Shown: positions 35,034-43,726 of the stretch, in pieces | Position numbering within the stretch: the first letter of the stretch is position 1 | Layout of the letters: each line of letters begins with the position of its first letter | Assembly: GCF_003667525.1 (NCBI RefSeq) | Contig: NZ_RCUW01000005.1 | Location: 225,394-289,393, forward strand | Length of the DNA: 64,000 nt | Reading direction: 5' to 3' | Source: Mycetocola_B reblochoni | GTDB lineage: Bacteria > Actinomycetota > Actinomycetes > Actinomycetales > Microbacteriaceae | Notes under the pieces: model-generated | Seen by the model: only the letters and a program-made list of their open reading frames with translations | Told to the model about the DNA's origin: nothing | The model's database searches: none | Position numbers and translations under genes: made by a program

Positions 35034-35978
35034 TCAGGCCCGTGGTGGGTAGGTCTCGACGGCGACGATCCCCGCCCCGTCGGTCCGCGAGTCCAGGTGC
35101 ACGACGGAGAAGGCGGAGGTGTCGAGGATCGCGGCGCTGGAGAGGTACGAGCCGCGCGGGCTGCCCGATGCGAGGGCGAGCTCGGCGAGGAACGCGGGGA
35201 TCACCGGCCCGTGGCTGCACACGACGGCGTTCCGCGCCGTGCGCACCCGCGTCTCGGCGACGGCGGCGAGGTCGCCCTCGCCGTCCTCGTAGGCGTCCTG
35301 GCTCAGCACCGGCACGGCCTTGACCGCCGTGCGCGCTGCGGCGGACAGCGGCAGCACCGTCTGCTGGCAGCGCACCGCGTCGGAGGCGTTGATCCGCGCC
35401 ACGCCGAAGGCGGACAGGGTCGGCACGATCGCCTCCGCCTGGGCCCTGCCCCTCGGGGTCAGCGGGCGGCCGGCGTCCGCTCCGTTCCAGCTGCCGGGCG
35501 ACACCGCCTTGGCGTGCCGAAGCACCGACACGGAGTAGGTGGAGGATACCCCGGCGTCCAGCTGAGCCTGGAACGCCTCGACGATGTCCACGTCGTGGGC
35601 GTAGCTCAACAGCCGCTTGGCCTTCTCGATCCCGACCCAGCGCAGCCCGGAGATCTCGTCGTTCGGCCGGAAGTCCGTGTCGCGCAGCGTCCCCGCGCCG
35701 ACCTCGGCCGCCCAGTAGTGGACGATCTTCGTTCGCCCGCTGGCGAGCGCGTACCGGGTGATGCCGAGGGGCTGCCCGAGGACGACGCTCAGACCGGTCT
35801 CCTCCTTGACCTCGCGGACGGCCGTCTGGGGGAGGGTCTCGCCAGGGTCGACCTTGCCCTTCGGCAGGGAGATGTCGTTGTGGCCCGGACGATCCACGAG
35901 GAGAACCTTGACGCTCCCCGAACCGCCGACGCGCCAGCAGACGGCCCCCGCCGCGTAGATCGCGAGCTCGCCGCTCAC
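35034..35978 (-). CDS. MutT1-like NUDIX hydrolase fused to a histidine phosphatase
   Basis: 314 residues with two domains. The N-terminal NUDIX domain has the box GKVDPGET...REVKEETG (41-63). The C-terminal half is a histidine-phosphatase/SixA-like domain with the LRHAKA catalytic His155. This architecture is that of mycobacterial MutT1, which cleans 8-oxo-dGTP and diadenosine polyphosphates. GTG 35978 overlaps the ppk stop (GTGA). In mycobacteria mutT1 also neighbours ppk1, supporting a link between nucleotide sanitation and polyphosphate metabolism. Confidence 0.88.
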   Translation of the reverse strand: MSGELAIYAAGAVCWRVGGSGSVKVLLVDRPGHNDISLPKGKVDPGETLPQTAVREVKEETGLSVVLGQPLGITRYALASGRTKIVHYWAAEVGAGTLRDTDFRPNDEISGLRWVGIEKAKRLLSYAHDVDIVEAFQAQLDAGVSSTYSVSVLRHAKAVSPGSWNGADAGRPLTPRGRAQAEAIVPTLSAFGVARINASDAVRCQQTVLPLSAAARTAVKAVPVLSQDAYEDGEGDLAAVAETRVRTARNAVVCSHGPVIPAFLAELALASGSPRGSYLSSAAILDTSAFSVVHLDSRTDGAGIVAVETYPPRA

Positions 35979-38149
35979 CGGCGGCTCCGCGGCCGGCGTC
36001 GCTTGGCGACCCTGGCCATGACGATGTCCTGCAGGTCGGCGAGCGGCTCGCCGTCCGGCCCCGTGCTGCGCCGCTGCCAGCCCTCGGTCGCGGTCAGATG
36101 CCAGGAGGAGGTGCCCTCGTCCATGGCCAGGTCGAACAGCTCCGCCACCTCCGTCAGGTGGGCGGGGTCGGTGAGCCGGACGAGCGCCTCGACGCGCCGG
36201 TCCAGGTTGCGGTGCATCATGTCGGCGCTGCCGATGAACACCTGGGGGTCGCCGTCCGCGACGAAGCTGAACAGGCGCGAGTGCTCCAGGTACCTGCCGA
36301 GGATGGAGCGCACCCGGATGTTCTCGCTCAGCCCGGGCACGCCGGCCTTGAGGCCGCAGATCCCCCTCACCCAGATGTCGATCGGGACCCCGGCATTCGA
36401 GGCGCGGTACAGCGCGTCGATGATGGCCTCGTCGACGATCGAGTTCAGCTTGATGCGGATGCCGCTCGGCCGGCCCTGCTCGGCGTTGAGCCGCTCCGTC
36501 TCGATGAGCTTGAGCAGTCCCTTGCGCAGCTGGCGCGGTGCGACGAGCAGCCGCTTGAACTTCTTCTCGATGGCGTAGCCGGAGAGCTCGTTGAAGAGCC
36601 GGGTCAGGTCGCGGCCGACGTGCGGGTCGGCGGTGAACAGGCCGAAGTCCTCGTAGATGCGGCTCGTCTTCGGGTTGTAGTTGCCCGTTCCGATGTGGCT
36701 GTAGCTGCGCAGCGTGCCCTGCTCCTCGCGGATCACCAGCGCGAGCTTGCAGTGCGTCTTCAGCCCGACGAGCCCGTAGACCACGTGGACGCCGGCCTTC
36801 TCCAGCTTGCGGGCCCAGGAGATGTTCGCCTCCTCGTCGAAGCGCGCCTTGATCTCGACGAGTGCGAGCACCTGTTTGCCCGCCTCGGCGGCGTCGATGA
36901 GCGCCTCGATGATGGGGGAGTCGCCGGAGGTCCGGTACAGCGTCTGCTTGATGGCCAAGACGTGTGGGTCGGCCGCCGCCTGCTCGAGGAAGGCCTGCAC
37001 ACTCGTGTTGAACGACTCGTAGGGGTGGTGGACGAGGACGTCCCTCGCGGAGATCGCGGCGAACAGGTTCGCCTTGCCGTTCGGCTCGGAGGGCTGGAAC
37101 TGCAGCGCCGTCGTCGGGACGTGCTTGGGGTACTTCAGCTCGGGGCGGTCGATGCCGCCGAGGGAGAACAGCCCGCCGAGGTCGAGCGGCGAGGGCAGCC
37201 GGTACACCTCGTGCTCGGTGATGTCGAGCTCGCGGACGAGGAGGCTGAGCGTGACGTCGTCCATGTCCTCGGTGATCTCGAGGCGGATGGGCGGGCCGAA
37301 GCGGCGGCGAAGCAGCTCCTTCTCGAGCGCCTGGATGAGGTTCTCGCTCTCGTCCTCCTCGATCTCGACGTCCTCGTTGCGGGTGACGCGGAACACGTGG
37401 TGCTCCAGCACCTCCATCCCGGGGAACAGCGCGTCCAGGTGGGTCGCGATGAGGTCCTCCAGCGCGATGTACCTGATCGGCTCGGGGAAGGCGGCCGCGT
37501 CGACCGCGATGAAGCGCGGCAGCATCTGCGGGACCTTGAGCCTGGCGAAGTCCTGCCTGCCGGTGCGGGAGTTGCGTACGCGGACCGCGAGGTTGAGCGA
37601 CAGCCCCGAGATGTACGGGAACGGGTGGGCGGGGTCGACCGCGAGCGGCATGAGGACGGGGAAGATGTTCTCGCTGAAGTACTCGCCCAGGTGCTCCTGG
37701 TCCTGCTCGGACAGTGAGTCCCAGCCGACGATGCTCACGCCCGCCTCGGACAGGGCGGGCCGGACGGAGTCGTTCCACGCGCGCGCGTGGCGGAGCTGAA
37801 GCTCGTGCGCCGCCGCCGAGATGTCTCGCAGCACGCCCGTCGGGCTGCGGCCGATGTTCGTCGGGACGGCGATGCCGGTGGAGATCCGGCGCTTGAGGCC
37901 GGCGACGCGGACCATGAAGAACTCGTCCAGGTTGCTGGCGAAGATGGCGAGGAAGTTGGCCCGCTCCAGGAGGGGCACCGCCGGGTCCTCCGCGAGCTCG
38001 AGCACGCGCTGGTTGAACGCCAGCCAGCTCAGCTCCCTGTCGTGGTATCGGTTGTCCGGGAGCTCGGGGGCGTCAGCCTCGACGATGGGGTCGAAGTCGT
38101 CGTCGTCGCCGCCGAGACCGCTGTCGAGCCTGATGATGTCCGCTGCCAT
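35975..38149 (-). CDS. ppk: Polyphosphate kinase 1
   Basis: 724 residues, the usual PPK1 length. It has an N-terminal helical domain (ELSWLAFNQRVLELA), the HPFPYISGLS block, the KTHCKLALV and YSHIGTGNYN regions where the autophosphorylated histidine lies (roughly residue 480), and the C-terminal RSILGRYLEHSR segment. It reversibly makes polyphosphate from ATP. ATG 38149 is preferred, as upstream codons are Arg/Ser-rich. Translationally coupled to the MutT1-like gene; lies between pst and mshD-glnR. Confidence 0.95.
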   Translation of the reverse strand: MAADIIRLDSGLGGDDDDFDPIVEADAPELPDNRYHDRELSWLAFNQRVLELAEDPAVPLLERANFLAIFASNLDEFFMVRVAGLKRRISTGIAVPTNIGRSPTGVLRDISAAAHELQLRHARAWNDSVRPALSEAGVSIVGWDSLSEQDQEHLGEYFSENIFPVLMPLAVDPAHPFPYISGLSLNLAVRVRNSRTGRQDFARLKVPQMLPRFIAVDAAAFPEPIRYIALEDLIATHLDALFPGMEVLEHHVFRVTRNEDVEIEEDESENLIQALEKELLRRRFGPPIRLEITEDMDDVTLSLLVRELDITEHEVYRLPSPLDLGGLFSLGGIDRPELKYPKHVPTTALQFQPSEPNGKANLFAAISARDVLVHHPYESFNTSVQAFLEQAAADPHVLAIKQTLYRTSGDSPIIEALIDAAEAGKQVLALVEIKARFDEEANISWARKLEKAGVHVVYGLVGLKTHCKLALVIREEQGTLRSYSHIGTGNYNPKTSRIYEDFGLFTADPHVGRDLTRLFNELSGYAIEKKFKRLLVAPRQLRKGLLKLIETERLNAEQGRPSGIRIKLNSIVDEAIIDALYRASNAGVPIDIWVRGICGLKAGVPGLSENIRVRSILGRYLEHSRLFSFVADGDPQVFIGSADMMHRNLDRRVEALVRLTDPAHLTEVAELFDLAMDEGTSSWHLTATEGWQRRSTGPDGEPLADLQDIVMARVAKRRRPRSRR

Positions 38150-38174
38150 GACCACATCATCCCACCCCGTGGTG

Positions 38175-39125
38175 TCAGGAGCGAGCCGTCGGGTTACCGT
38201 CGGTTGACGCGCGGGTGACGAGTTCCTCCGCCGGCGTGGTGGCGGGGACGAGCGAGTACTGGGTCTCCGTCGCGGCGATGGAGAAGCCGAGCCGGGAGTA
38301 CAGCTCGACCGCCCGGGGGTTGTCGTCGTCGACGTACAGCTCGACCGTGCGGACGTCCGCGTCGGCGAGCCGGGCGAAGGCCACGGAGAACAGGGCCCTG
38401 GCGATGCCGTGACCGGCGAGCTCGGCGGCAACCCCCACGACGTAGACCTCCGCGCTGTCGGGGCTGTCCGGCTCGCGCTTGAGCCACAGGTAGCCGCAGA
38501 GCCGACCGTCCCACTCGGCCAGCAGGAGGTCCTCGGCGTCGAACCAGGGCTCGGCCATCCGGTCGGCGACATCGCGGGCAGTCAGCGCCCCCTGCTCCGC
38601 GTGGTCGCGGAAGATCTGCGCGTTCAGGGCGACCCAGGCATCGACGTCGTCCGTCGTGAAGGACCGGATGCGCAGCGGCGCGGGCGTCGGGGCGGTGGCG
38701 TCTACCTCGGGGACGGGGCTCAGCTCCATGCGGTGGAGCCTGCGCACCGCGGACAGGCCCCGGGATGCGGCGATCGCGGCGGCGGCGGGGTGGTCCCCGT
38801 GGGACCAGGCGGTCCGGAGCGGGACGGCGCCGAGCAGCCCGGGGAGGGCGGCGCTCGCGTAGCCCTGGCCTCGCCACTCCGGGTCCACGACCAGGTCGAG
38901 CTCACCGCCGCCGAGGACGGCGGCCCCCACGACGGGGGCGCCGGGCTGGTCTCCCGCGGCGCAGAGCAGCACGAGCGTCCTCGAGCCGCGAGCCAGTTCC
39001 AGCCGCGCCTGCTCGTTGAGCGCCGCGACGCCGTCGACGTGCTCCGCCCTGCTCAGGACGGTCCGCAGGGCCGCGGCGGTCGCGGGGTCAGCCGGGTCAG
39101 CCGTTGTCAGCTGCAGGCGCCGCAT
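38175..39125 (-). CDS. mshD: Mycothiol synthase
   Basis: 316-residue tandem GNAT protein; it acetylates Cys-GlcN-Ins with acetyl-CoA in the last step of mycothiol synthesis. The N-terminal GNAT half is degenerate (1-150). The C-terminal half carries VVGVAAELAGHGIARALF for acetyl-CoA binding, followed by YVDDDNPRAVELYSRLGF. ATG 39125 has GAGGAG upstream and overlaps the end of glnR by 29 bp. glnR-mshD adjacency is also found in mycobacteria. It is firm evidence that the host is an actinobacterium. Confidence 0.92.
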   Translation of the reverse strand: MRRLQLTTADPADPATAAALRTVLSRAEHVDGVAALNEQARLELARGSRTLVLLCAAGDQPGAPVVGAAVLGGGELDLVVDPEWRGQGYASAALPGLLGAVPLRTAWSHGDHPAAAAIAASRGLSAVRRLHRMELSPVPEVDATAPTPAPLRIRSFTTDDVDAWVALNAQIFRDHAEQGALTARDVADRMAEPWFDAEDLLLAEWDGRLCGYLWLKREPDSPDSAEVYVVGVAAELAGHGIARALFSVAFARLADADVRTVELYVDDDNPRAVELYSRLGFSIAATETQYSLVPATTPAEELVTRASTDGNPTARS

Positions 39126-39789
39126 CGCTCTCCTCGTACACGTTGAAGCGGTAGCCGACGTTGCGCACCGTCCCGATCAGCTGGTCGAGGTCGCCCAGCT
39201 TGGCCCGCAGCCGACGGACGTGGACGTCGACGGTGCGCGTGCCGCCGAAGTAGTCGTAGCCCCAGACCTCGCTGAGCAGCTGCTCACGGGTGAAGACCCG
39301 CGAGGGGTGCCCGGCGAAGAACCTCAGCAGCTCGAACTCCTTGAAGGTCAGGTCGAGGGTGCGGCCGTGCACCTTCGCCGAGTAGCTGGCCTCGTCGATG
39401 ACGACGCCGGAGGCCTGGATCGTGTTCTGGCCGTTCGCGGCCGCTCCCCGCCCCTCGGCGAGCCGGATCCGCGCGTCGACCTCGGCGGGGCCCGCGGTCG
39501 CCAGGACGACGTCGGCGACACCCCAGTCCGCGGTCACGGCGGTCAGCCCGCCCTCGGTGACGACGAGCAGCACGGGCGTGCGGCTGCCGGAGGCGCCGAG
39601 GACCTTGCACAGCGCCTTCGCCCCCGCCAGGTCCCTGCGGGCGTCGAGGATGACGACGTCGTGCTGCTCGACGTGGACCAGCTGCGCCGTCTCCGACGGT
39701 CGCACCGTCTGGGCGTGGCTGAGCAGCGCAAGGGATGGAAGAACGTCGTTGTCGTCAAGCTGTGGTGTCAGAATCAGCAGCTGTGCCAC
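39097..39789 (-). CDS. glnR: GlnR-type OmpR-family nitrogen regulator
   Basis: 230 residues: an atypical receiver domain (1-115, Asp49 in VVILDARRDL, TEGGLTAVTADWG) and a winged-helix DNA-binding domain (130-225, LTFKEFELLRFF, EVWGYDYFGGTRTVDVHVRR). GlnR controls nitrogen assimilation genes and works as a dimer without a cognate kinase. GTG 39789 with AGAGGA upstream is chosen. It shares a divergent promoter region with the small membrane gene at 39894 and overlaps mshD. Confidence 0.92.
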   Translation of the reverse strand: MAQLLILTPQLDDNDVLPSLALLSHAQTVRPSETAQLVHVEQHDVVILDARRDLAGAKALCKVLGASGSRTPVLLVVTEGGLTAVTADWGVADVVLATAGPAEVDARIRLAEGRGAAANGQNTIQASGVVIDEASYSAKVHGRTLDLTFKEFELLRFFAGHPSRVFTREQLLSEVWGYDYFGGTRTVDVHVRRLRAKLGDLDQLIGTVRNVGYRFNVYEESDAAPAADNG

Positions 39790-39893
39790 AAGGGTCCTCT
39801 CGGCTGGGGGAGTGTGCTCATCTTAGAACCTGTCCGAGTTCGCTTCACGTTCACCGGCCGGACGGCGCGGACCGCACGGCTAGAATTCCTGGT

Positions 39894-40196
39894 GTGAGTG
39901 AAGGTGCGAGTGAGGCAGGGACCCCCGTCGTTATCCACTGGAGAGGCGTGGTCGTCGTGTGGGCGCTCGCGCTCGCGATCGTCCTGATCGTCGCACTCGG
40001 GACGCCGCTCGCGCTTCGCTTCCCCGTGCTGTACGCGGGGGCGGCGATCATGGTCCCGATCGCCTTCTTCGTGCAGATGCTCGGCGGCTCCAGCCACGGC
40101 TACATCAACCGCGTCGCGGCGAGCCTGACCGGGGCCTTCGCGGTGTTCGTGGTCGGCGGCGGAGCGATCGCTGTCATCTCGGCGGTGCAGGGGTAG
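39894..40196 (+). CDS. Small membrane protein, leaderless
   Basis: 100 residues from GTG 39894. A polar N-terminus of about 17 residues is followed by three hydrophobic segments (about 18-37, 42-62, 76-98). No family motif is recognised. A TAGAAT -10 (39881-39886) ends 7 nt before the GTG, so the message is probably leaderless. Divergent from glnR. Function unknown. Confidence 0.75.
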   Translation: MSEGASEAGTPVVIHWRGVVVVWALALAIVLIVALGTPLALRFPVLYAGAAIMVPIAFFVQMLGGSSHGYINRVAASLTGAFAVFVVGGGAIAVISAVQG

Positions 40197-40205
40197 GCTG
40201 TGGAC

Positions 40206-40313
40206 ATGCTTGCTCTTGAACTCTTCTTCATCGGGCTGCTTGGACTCGCGAGCCTCGCCATCGTCTTCGTGTCGGGGGTCGTCGTGTACAACCTCTTCCG
40301 CGGTCAGCGCTAG
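40206..40313 (+). CDS. 35-residue single-pass membrane peptide
   Basis: ATG 40206 to TAG 40313 encodes 35 residues beginning MLALELFFIGLLG and ending YNLFRGQR: one transmembrane helix and a positively charged cytosolic tail. TAGGCT (40194-40199) ends 6 nt before the ATG, so it looks leaderless and independently expressed. It lies in the otherwise empty gap between two genes, and the stop is 9 bp before the nitrobindin-like start. Too short for most gene finders; supported by promoter fit and hydrophobicity. Confidence 0.6.
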   Translation: MLALELFFIGLLGLASLAIVFVSGVVVYNLFRGQR

Positions 40314-40322
40314 GCGGCCGGG

Positions 40323-40922
40323 ATGCCCATCGAGATCCCCACAGGACTCCCCTCCGAACTGGTCCCGCTGTCGTGGCTCGTCGGCGTCTGGGAGGGCACG
40401 GGCGTGGTCGACTACGCGATCGGCGACGACCGCGTCGGAACCGAGTTCGGCCAGCGGGTCACCTTCGCGCACGACGGGGGCGCGGTGCTCAGCTACCGCT
40501 CGGAGGTCTGGACGCTCGGAGAGGGCTCGGCCCCGCTCAGCAGTGAGATGGGCTACTGGCGGCTCGCCCGTCCGCGCGACGACTCGGACGCGGGCCCGGG
40601 GCTGCTCCCCCCGACGGCCGAGACCGAGCTGACCACGGCCGAGAGCGTCGAGGCGCTGCGCAACGACGACGGGGCCTTCGACATCGAGGTCAGCCTCGTT
40701 CACCCTCAGGGCGTCGCCGAGCTGTATCTCGGGCAGGTCAACGGCCCGCGAATCGATCTGGCCACGGACGCCGTCCTCCGCAGCGAGGGCGCCAAGGAGT
40801 ACACGGCGGCGACCCGCCTGTACGGGCTGGTCGACGGCCACCTGCTCTGGGCGTGGGACATGGCGGCGCTCGGGCAGGAGCTGAAGAACCACGCCTCCGC
40901 CCGGCTCGCGAAGAGCGCATGA
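40323..40922 (+). CDS. Nitrobindin-like FABP/THAP4-type haem protein
   Basis: 199 residues. The family fingerprint GVWEGTG occurs at 21-27 after the LSWLVG strand, followed by a ten-stranded lipocalin-like barrel, with conserved SEMGYWR and a C-terminal HLLWAWDM segment. Such proteins bind ferric haem and can isomerise peroxynitrite. It is translationally coupled (ATGA) to the folate-binding YgfZ gene, a pairing common in actinobacteria. Heme binding is inferred from the family. Confidence 0.85.
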   Translation: MPIEIPTGLPSELVPLSWLVGVWEGTGVVDYAIGDDRVGTEFGQRVTFAHDGGAVLSYRSEVWTLGEGSAPLSSEMGYWRLARPRDDSDAGPGLLPPTAETELTTAESVEALRNDDGAFDIEVSLVHPQGVAELYLGQVNGPRIDLATDAVLRSEGAKEYTAATRLYGLVDGHLLWAWDMAALGQELKNHASARLAKSA

Positions 40923-42025
40923 GCCGCTCGCCCTTCCTCGACAGGCAGGGCGCCGTCGCCTCGGACACGGCTACGGGGGCTCCGTTGCACTACGGCTCTC
41001 CACTGGCGGAGCAGCGCGCGCTCGAGGACGGCAGGGCGGTCGTCGACCGCTCCGACCTCGTCGTGGCGTCGATCGCCGGCGCCGACCGGCTGAGCTGGGT
41101 GAACTCGCTCAGCACGCAGCTGCTCACGGGGCTCGAACCGGAGGCGTCGACGGAGACGCTGTTCCTCGGGCCGACCGGGCGCATCGAGCACGCCGCACGG
41201 CTCGTCGACGACGGCGAGCGGCTCTGGCTCATCCTCGACGCCGGCGACGCGGAGGGGCTGCTCGCCTGGCTGCGCTCCATGGTGTTCATGCTCAGGGTCG
41301 AGGTCGAGGAGCGCCGTGACCTCGCCGTCATCGGCGCGTTCGACGGCCCGGCCGCGGCGGGGATCCGTCCCGTCGGCGGCTCGGGGACCGAGGTGCGCTG
41401 GCGTGACCCCTGGACCACCGTCGCCGTCGGAGGCCACCAGTACCACCAGGGGGAGCACCCCGCCGCCGAGTACGCGGCCGAGCTCGTCGTCGTCGACGCC
41501 GCCGAGCACGCGCGGCTGGCCGCCGACTCCCCGGTCGCCGGCCTGCTCGCCTGGGATGCGCTGCGGATCGCCGCCTGGCGCCCCGAGCACGGCCGCGACA
41601 CGGACGAACGCAGTGTCCCGCACGAGCTGGACTGGCTGCGCAGCGCCGTTCACCTCACCAAGGGCTGCTATCGCGGCCAGGAGACGGTCGCCAAGGTCCA
41701 CAACCTCGGGCATCCGCCGCGACGGCTGGTCTTCCTCGACCTGGACGGCTCCGACGGGGTGCTGCCCGCCCCCGGCTCCGACGTCGTCGTCGTCGACGAG
41801 GCGGGCGTCCGCAGCGTCATCGGCGCCGTCACCAGCTCGGCGCTGCACCACGACGCGGGGCCGGTCGCGCTCGCCGTGATCAAGCGGTCCGCGCCGGAGG
41901 GGGCCCCGCTCGTCGTCGCCGCCGAGGGCCTCGATCTCGCGGCCGCCCAGCGGGTCGTCGTGCCCGCAACCGCCGGTGCCACGGCGGACGTCCCCCGGCT
42001 GCCGAGGCTGGGTCGCCGCCGCTAA
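40919..42025 (+). CDS. ygfZ: YgfZ/GcvT-domain folate-binding protein
   Basis: 368 residues. The diagnostic KGCYRGQE motif with its key Cys is at 248-255. The N-terminal GcvT-like domain contains VDRSDLVVASIAGADRLSWV. YgfZ proteins use tetrahydrofolate to support assembly or repair of certain Fe-S enzymes. ATG 40919 overlaps the nitrobindin-like gene, so the two are made together, which suits a role under nitrosative or oxidative stress. Confidence 0.9.
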   Translation: MSRSPFLDRQGAVASDTATGAPLHYGSPLAEQRALEDGRAVVDRSDLVVASIAGADRLSWVNSLSTQLLTGLEPEASTETLFLGPTGRIEHAARLVDDGERLWLILDAGDAEGLLAWLRSMVFMLRVEVEERRDLAVIGAFDGPAAAGIRPVGGSGTEVRWRDPWTTVAVGGHQYHQGEHPAAEYAAELVVVDAAEHARLAADSPVAGLLAWDALRIAAWRPEHGRDTDERSVPHELDWLRSAVHLTKGCYRGQETVAKVHNLGHPPRRLVFLDLDGSDGVLPAPGSDVVVVDEAGVRSVIGAVTSSALHHDAGPVALAVIKRSAPEGAPLVVAAEGLDLAAAQRVVVPATAGATADVPRLPRLGRRR

Positions 42026-42034
42026 GCTGGGGGC

Positions 42035-42784
42035 ATGTCAGAGCCCTACACCCTCATCCTGTTGCGTCACGGCAACAGCGACTGGAACCAGAAGAACCTG
42101 TTCACCGGATGGGTCGACGTCCGGCTCAGCGAGCAGGGCGTCGGCGAGGCCGCCAACGCCGGGACGCTCCTCGCCGAGTCGGGGCTCACCCCCGACATCC
42201 TCTACACCTCCCTGCTCAGCCGTGCCATCCAGACCGCGGACATCGCGCTCGACACGGCCGACCGGCTGTGGATCCCCGTCAAGCGGTCCTGGCGGCTCAA
42301 CGAGCGCCACTACGGCGCCCTCCAGGGCAAGGACAAGGCCCAGACGCTGGCCGAGTACGGCCCCGAGCAGTTCCAGACCTGGCGCCGTTCCTTCGACGTC
42401 CCCCCGCCCCCCATCGCCCCCGACGACCAGTACGCGCAGACCGACGACCCGCGCTACGCCGACATCGACGGCGAGCTGCCCGCCACCGAGGCACTGAAGA
42501 ACGTCATCGACAGGCTCCTGCCCTACTGGGAGTCCGAGATCGTCCCCGACCTCCGCTCCGGCAAGACGGTCCTCGTCACCGCCCACGGCAACTCGCTGCG
42601 CGCCCTGGTGAAGCACCTCGACGGTATCTCCGACGACGAGATCGCCGGGCTGAACATCCCGACCGGCATCCCGCTGGTGTACCGCCTCGACGAGAACCTC
42701 TCGCCGATCGCCCCCGCCGAGTACCTCGACCCGGAGGCCGCGGCCGCCGGTGCCGCCGCCGTCGCCGCGCAGGGCAAGAAGTAG
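42035..42784 (+). CDS. gpmA: 2,3-bisphosphoglycerate-dependent phosphoglycerate mutase
   Basis: 249 residues. Catalytic phospho-His12 in LLRHGNSDWN, NLFTGWVDVRLS, the acid Glu in RLNERHYGALQG and the second His in VTAHGNSLRAL. It interconverts 3- and 2-phosphoglycerate in glycolysis. The C-terminal Ala-rich tail is lineage-specific. TAAGCT ends 6 nt before the ATG, again resembling a leaderless promoter, though GGGGG also lies there. A textbook terminator follows at 42806. Confidence 0.96.
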   Translation: MSEPYTLILLRHGNSDWNQKNLFTGWVDVRLSEQGVGEAANAGTLLAESGLTPDILYTSLLSRAIQTADIALDTADRLWIPVKRSWRLNERHYGALQGKDKAQTLAEYGPEQFQTWRRSFDVPPPPIAPDDQYAQTDDPRYADIDGELPATEALKNVIDRLLPYWESEIVPDLRSGKTVLVTAHGNSLRALVKHLDGISDDEIAGLNIPTGIPLVYRLDENLSPIAPAEYLDPEAAAAGAAAVAAQGKK

Positions 42785-42805
42785 CCTCACCCGCACCGGC
42801 AGTGA

Positions 42806-42852
42806 CACGCCTCGGGCCGGGAGCTGATGCTCCCGGCCCGAGGCGTGTTTTT
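42806..42852 (+). terminator. Rho-independent terminator after gpmA
   Basis: A perfect 19-bp stem (starts CACGCCTCGGGCC), TGAT loop, followed by TTTTT; faces the end of phoU. Confidence 0.95.
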
Positions 42853-42887
42853 CGCGTCGGCCGGCGCCAGGGGCGCCGTCACCTCGC

Positions 42888-43547
42888 TCAGTCCGTGCTG
42901 CTGTCCTGTGCCCAGTCGCCCGTGGCCAGGTACTGCACCTTCTTGGCGATCGAGACCGCGTGGTCGGCGAAGCGCTCGTGGTAGCGCGAGGCGAGCGTCG
43001 CGTCCACCGTCGCGGCGGGCTCGCCCTTCCAGGTCTCACCGAGCACCTTGTCGAACACGCTGACGTGCAGCTCGTCGATCTTGTCGTCCTCGTTGCGGAT
43101 CTGCTCGGCCAGCTCCACGTCCTGGGTGCGCAGCAGCTCGGTGAGCATGACCGCGATCTCAACGTCGAGCCGGCCCATCTCGGCGAAGGTGGAGCGCAGG
43201 CCCTTCGGCACGGCCTTCTCGGGGAAGCGGTAGCGGGCCAGCTGCGCGATGTGCTCGGCGATGTCGCCCATGCGCTCGAGGGACGCGCTGATCCGCAGCG
43301 CGCTGACGACGATGCGCAGGTCCCTGGCCACCGGCTGTTGGCGGGCGAGGATGTCGATCGCCCGCTCGTCCAGCGAGACGGCGAGCTCGTCGATCCGTCG
43401 GTCGTTGTCGATGACCTGCTCGGCCAGGCTCACGTTCGACTCGGTGAACGCGCGCGTCGCGGCCGTGATGGACGTCGCGACCAGATCGGCGATCTCGACC
43501 AGCTGGTCCTGAACCTCGCGCAGTTCCTGCTGGAATACTTCGCGCAT
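42888..43547 (-). CDS. phoU: Phosphate-signalling regulator PhoU
   Basis: 219 residues, all-helical, two PhoU repeats (about 5-95 and 115-205), each with the E/D-rich metal motif (LERMGDIAEHIA and HERFADHAVSIA). It transmits the state of the Pst transporter to the SenX3-type kinase to silence the Pho response. ATG 43547 is preferred over the Arg/His-rich upstream extension. Divergent from senX3 across a PHO-box-like array. Confidence 0.93.
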   Translation of the reverse strand: MREVFQQELREVQDQLVEIADLVATSITAATRAFTESNVSLAEQVIDNDRRIDELAVSLDERAIDILARQQPVARDLRIVVSALRISASLERMGDIAEHIAQLARYRFPEKAVPKGLRSTFAEMGRLDVEIAVMLTELLRTQDVELAEQIRNEDDKIDELHVSVFDKVLGETWKGEPAATVDATLASRYHERFADHAVSIAKKVQYLATGDWAQDSSTD

Positions 43548-43621
43548 GTCTTCGTCTCCGTTTCGTCTGTGCGGGCATCGCGGTGCCTCCCGGCGGTGCC
43601 AGGCCTGTTCAGCTTGACCGT

Positions 43622-43654
43622 GCCGGGTGAACATTCGGGGTCGCCCCGGTGAAC
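43622..43654. promoter_or_regulatory. PHO-box-like array between phoU and senX3
   Basis: On the minus strand GTTCACCGGGG (43644-43654) and GTTCACCCGGC (43622-43632) flank a degenerate 11-mer (43633-43643), preserving an 11-nt period over three units. Position between divergent phosphate-response genes suggests autoregulation. Confidence 0.6.
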
Positions 43655-43726
43655 GAGGGCCAAAATGCCCCGGTCACCCCCGGCGGCCGTCCGCCCGCAG
43701 TGTCTTCAGGTTCTAATGTATGACCT

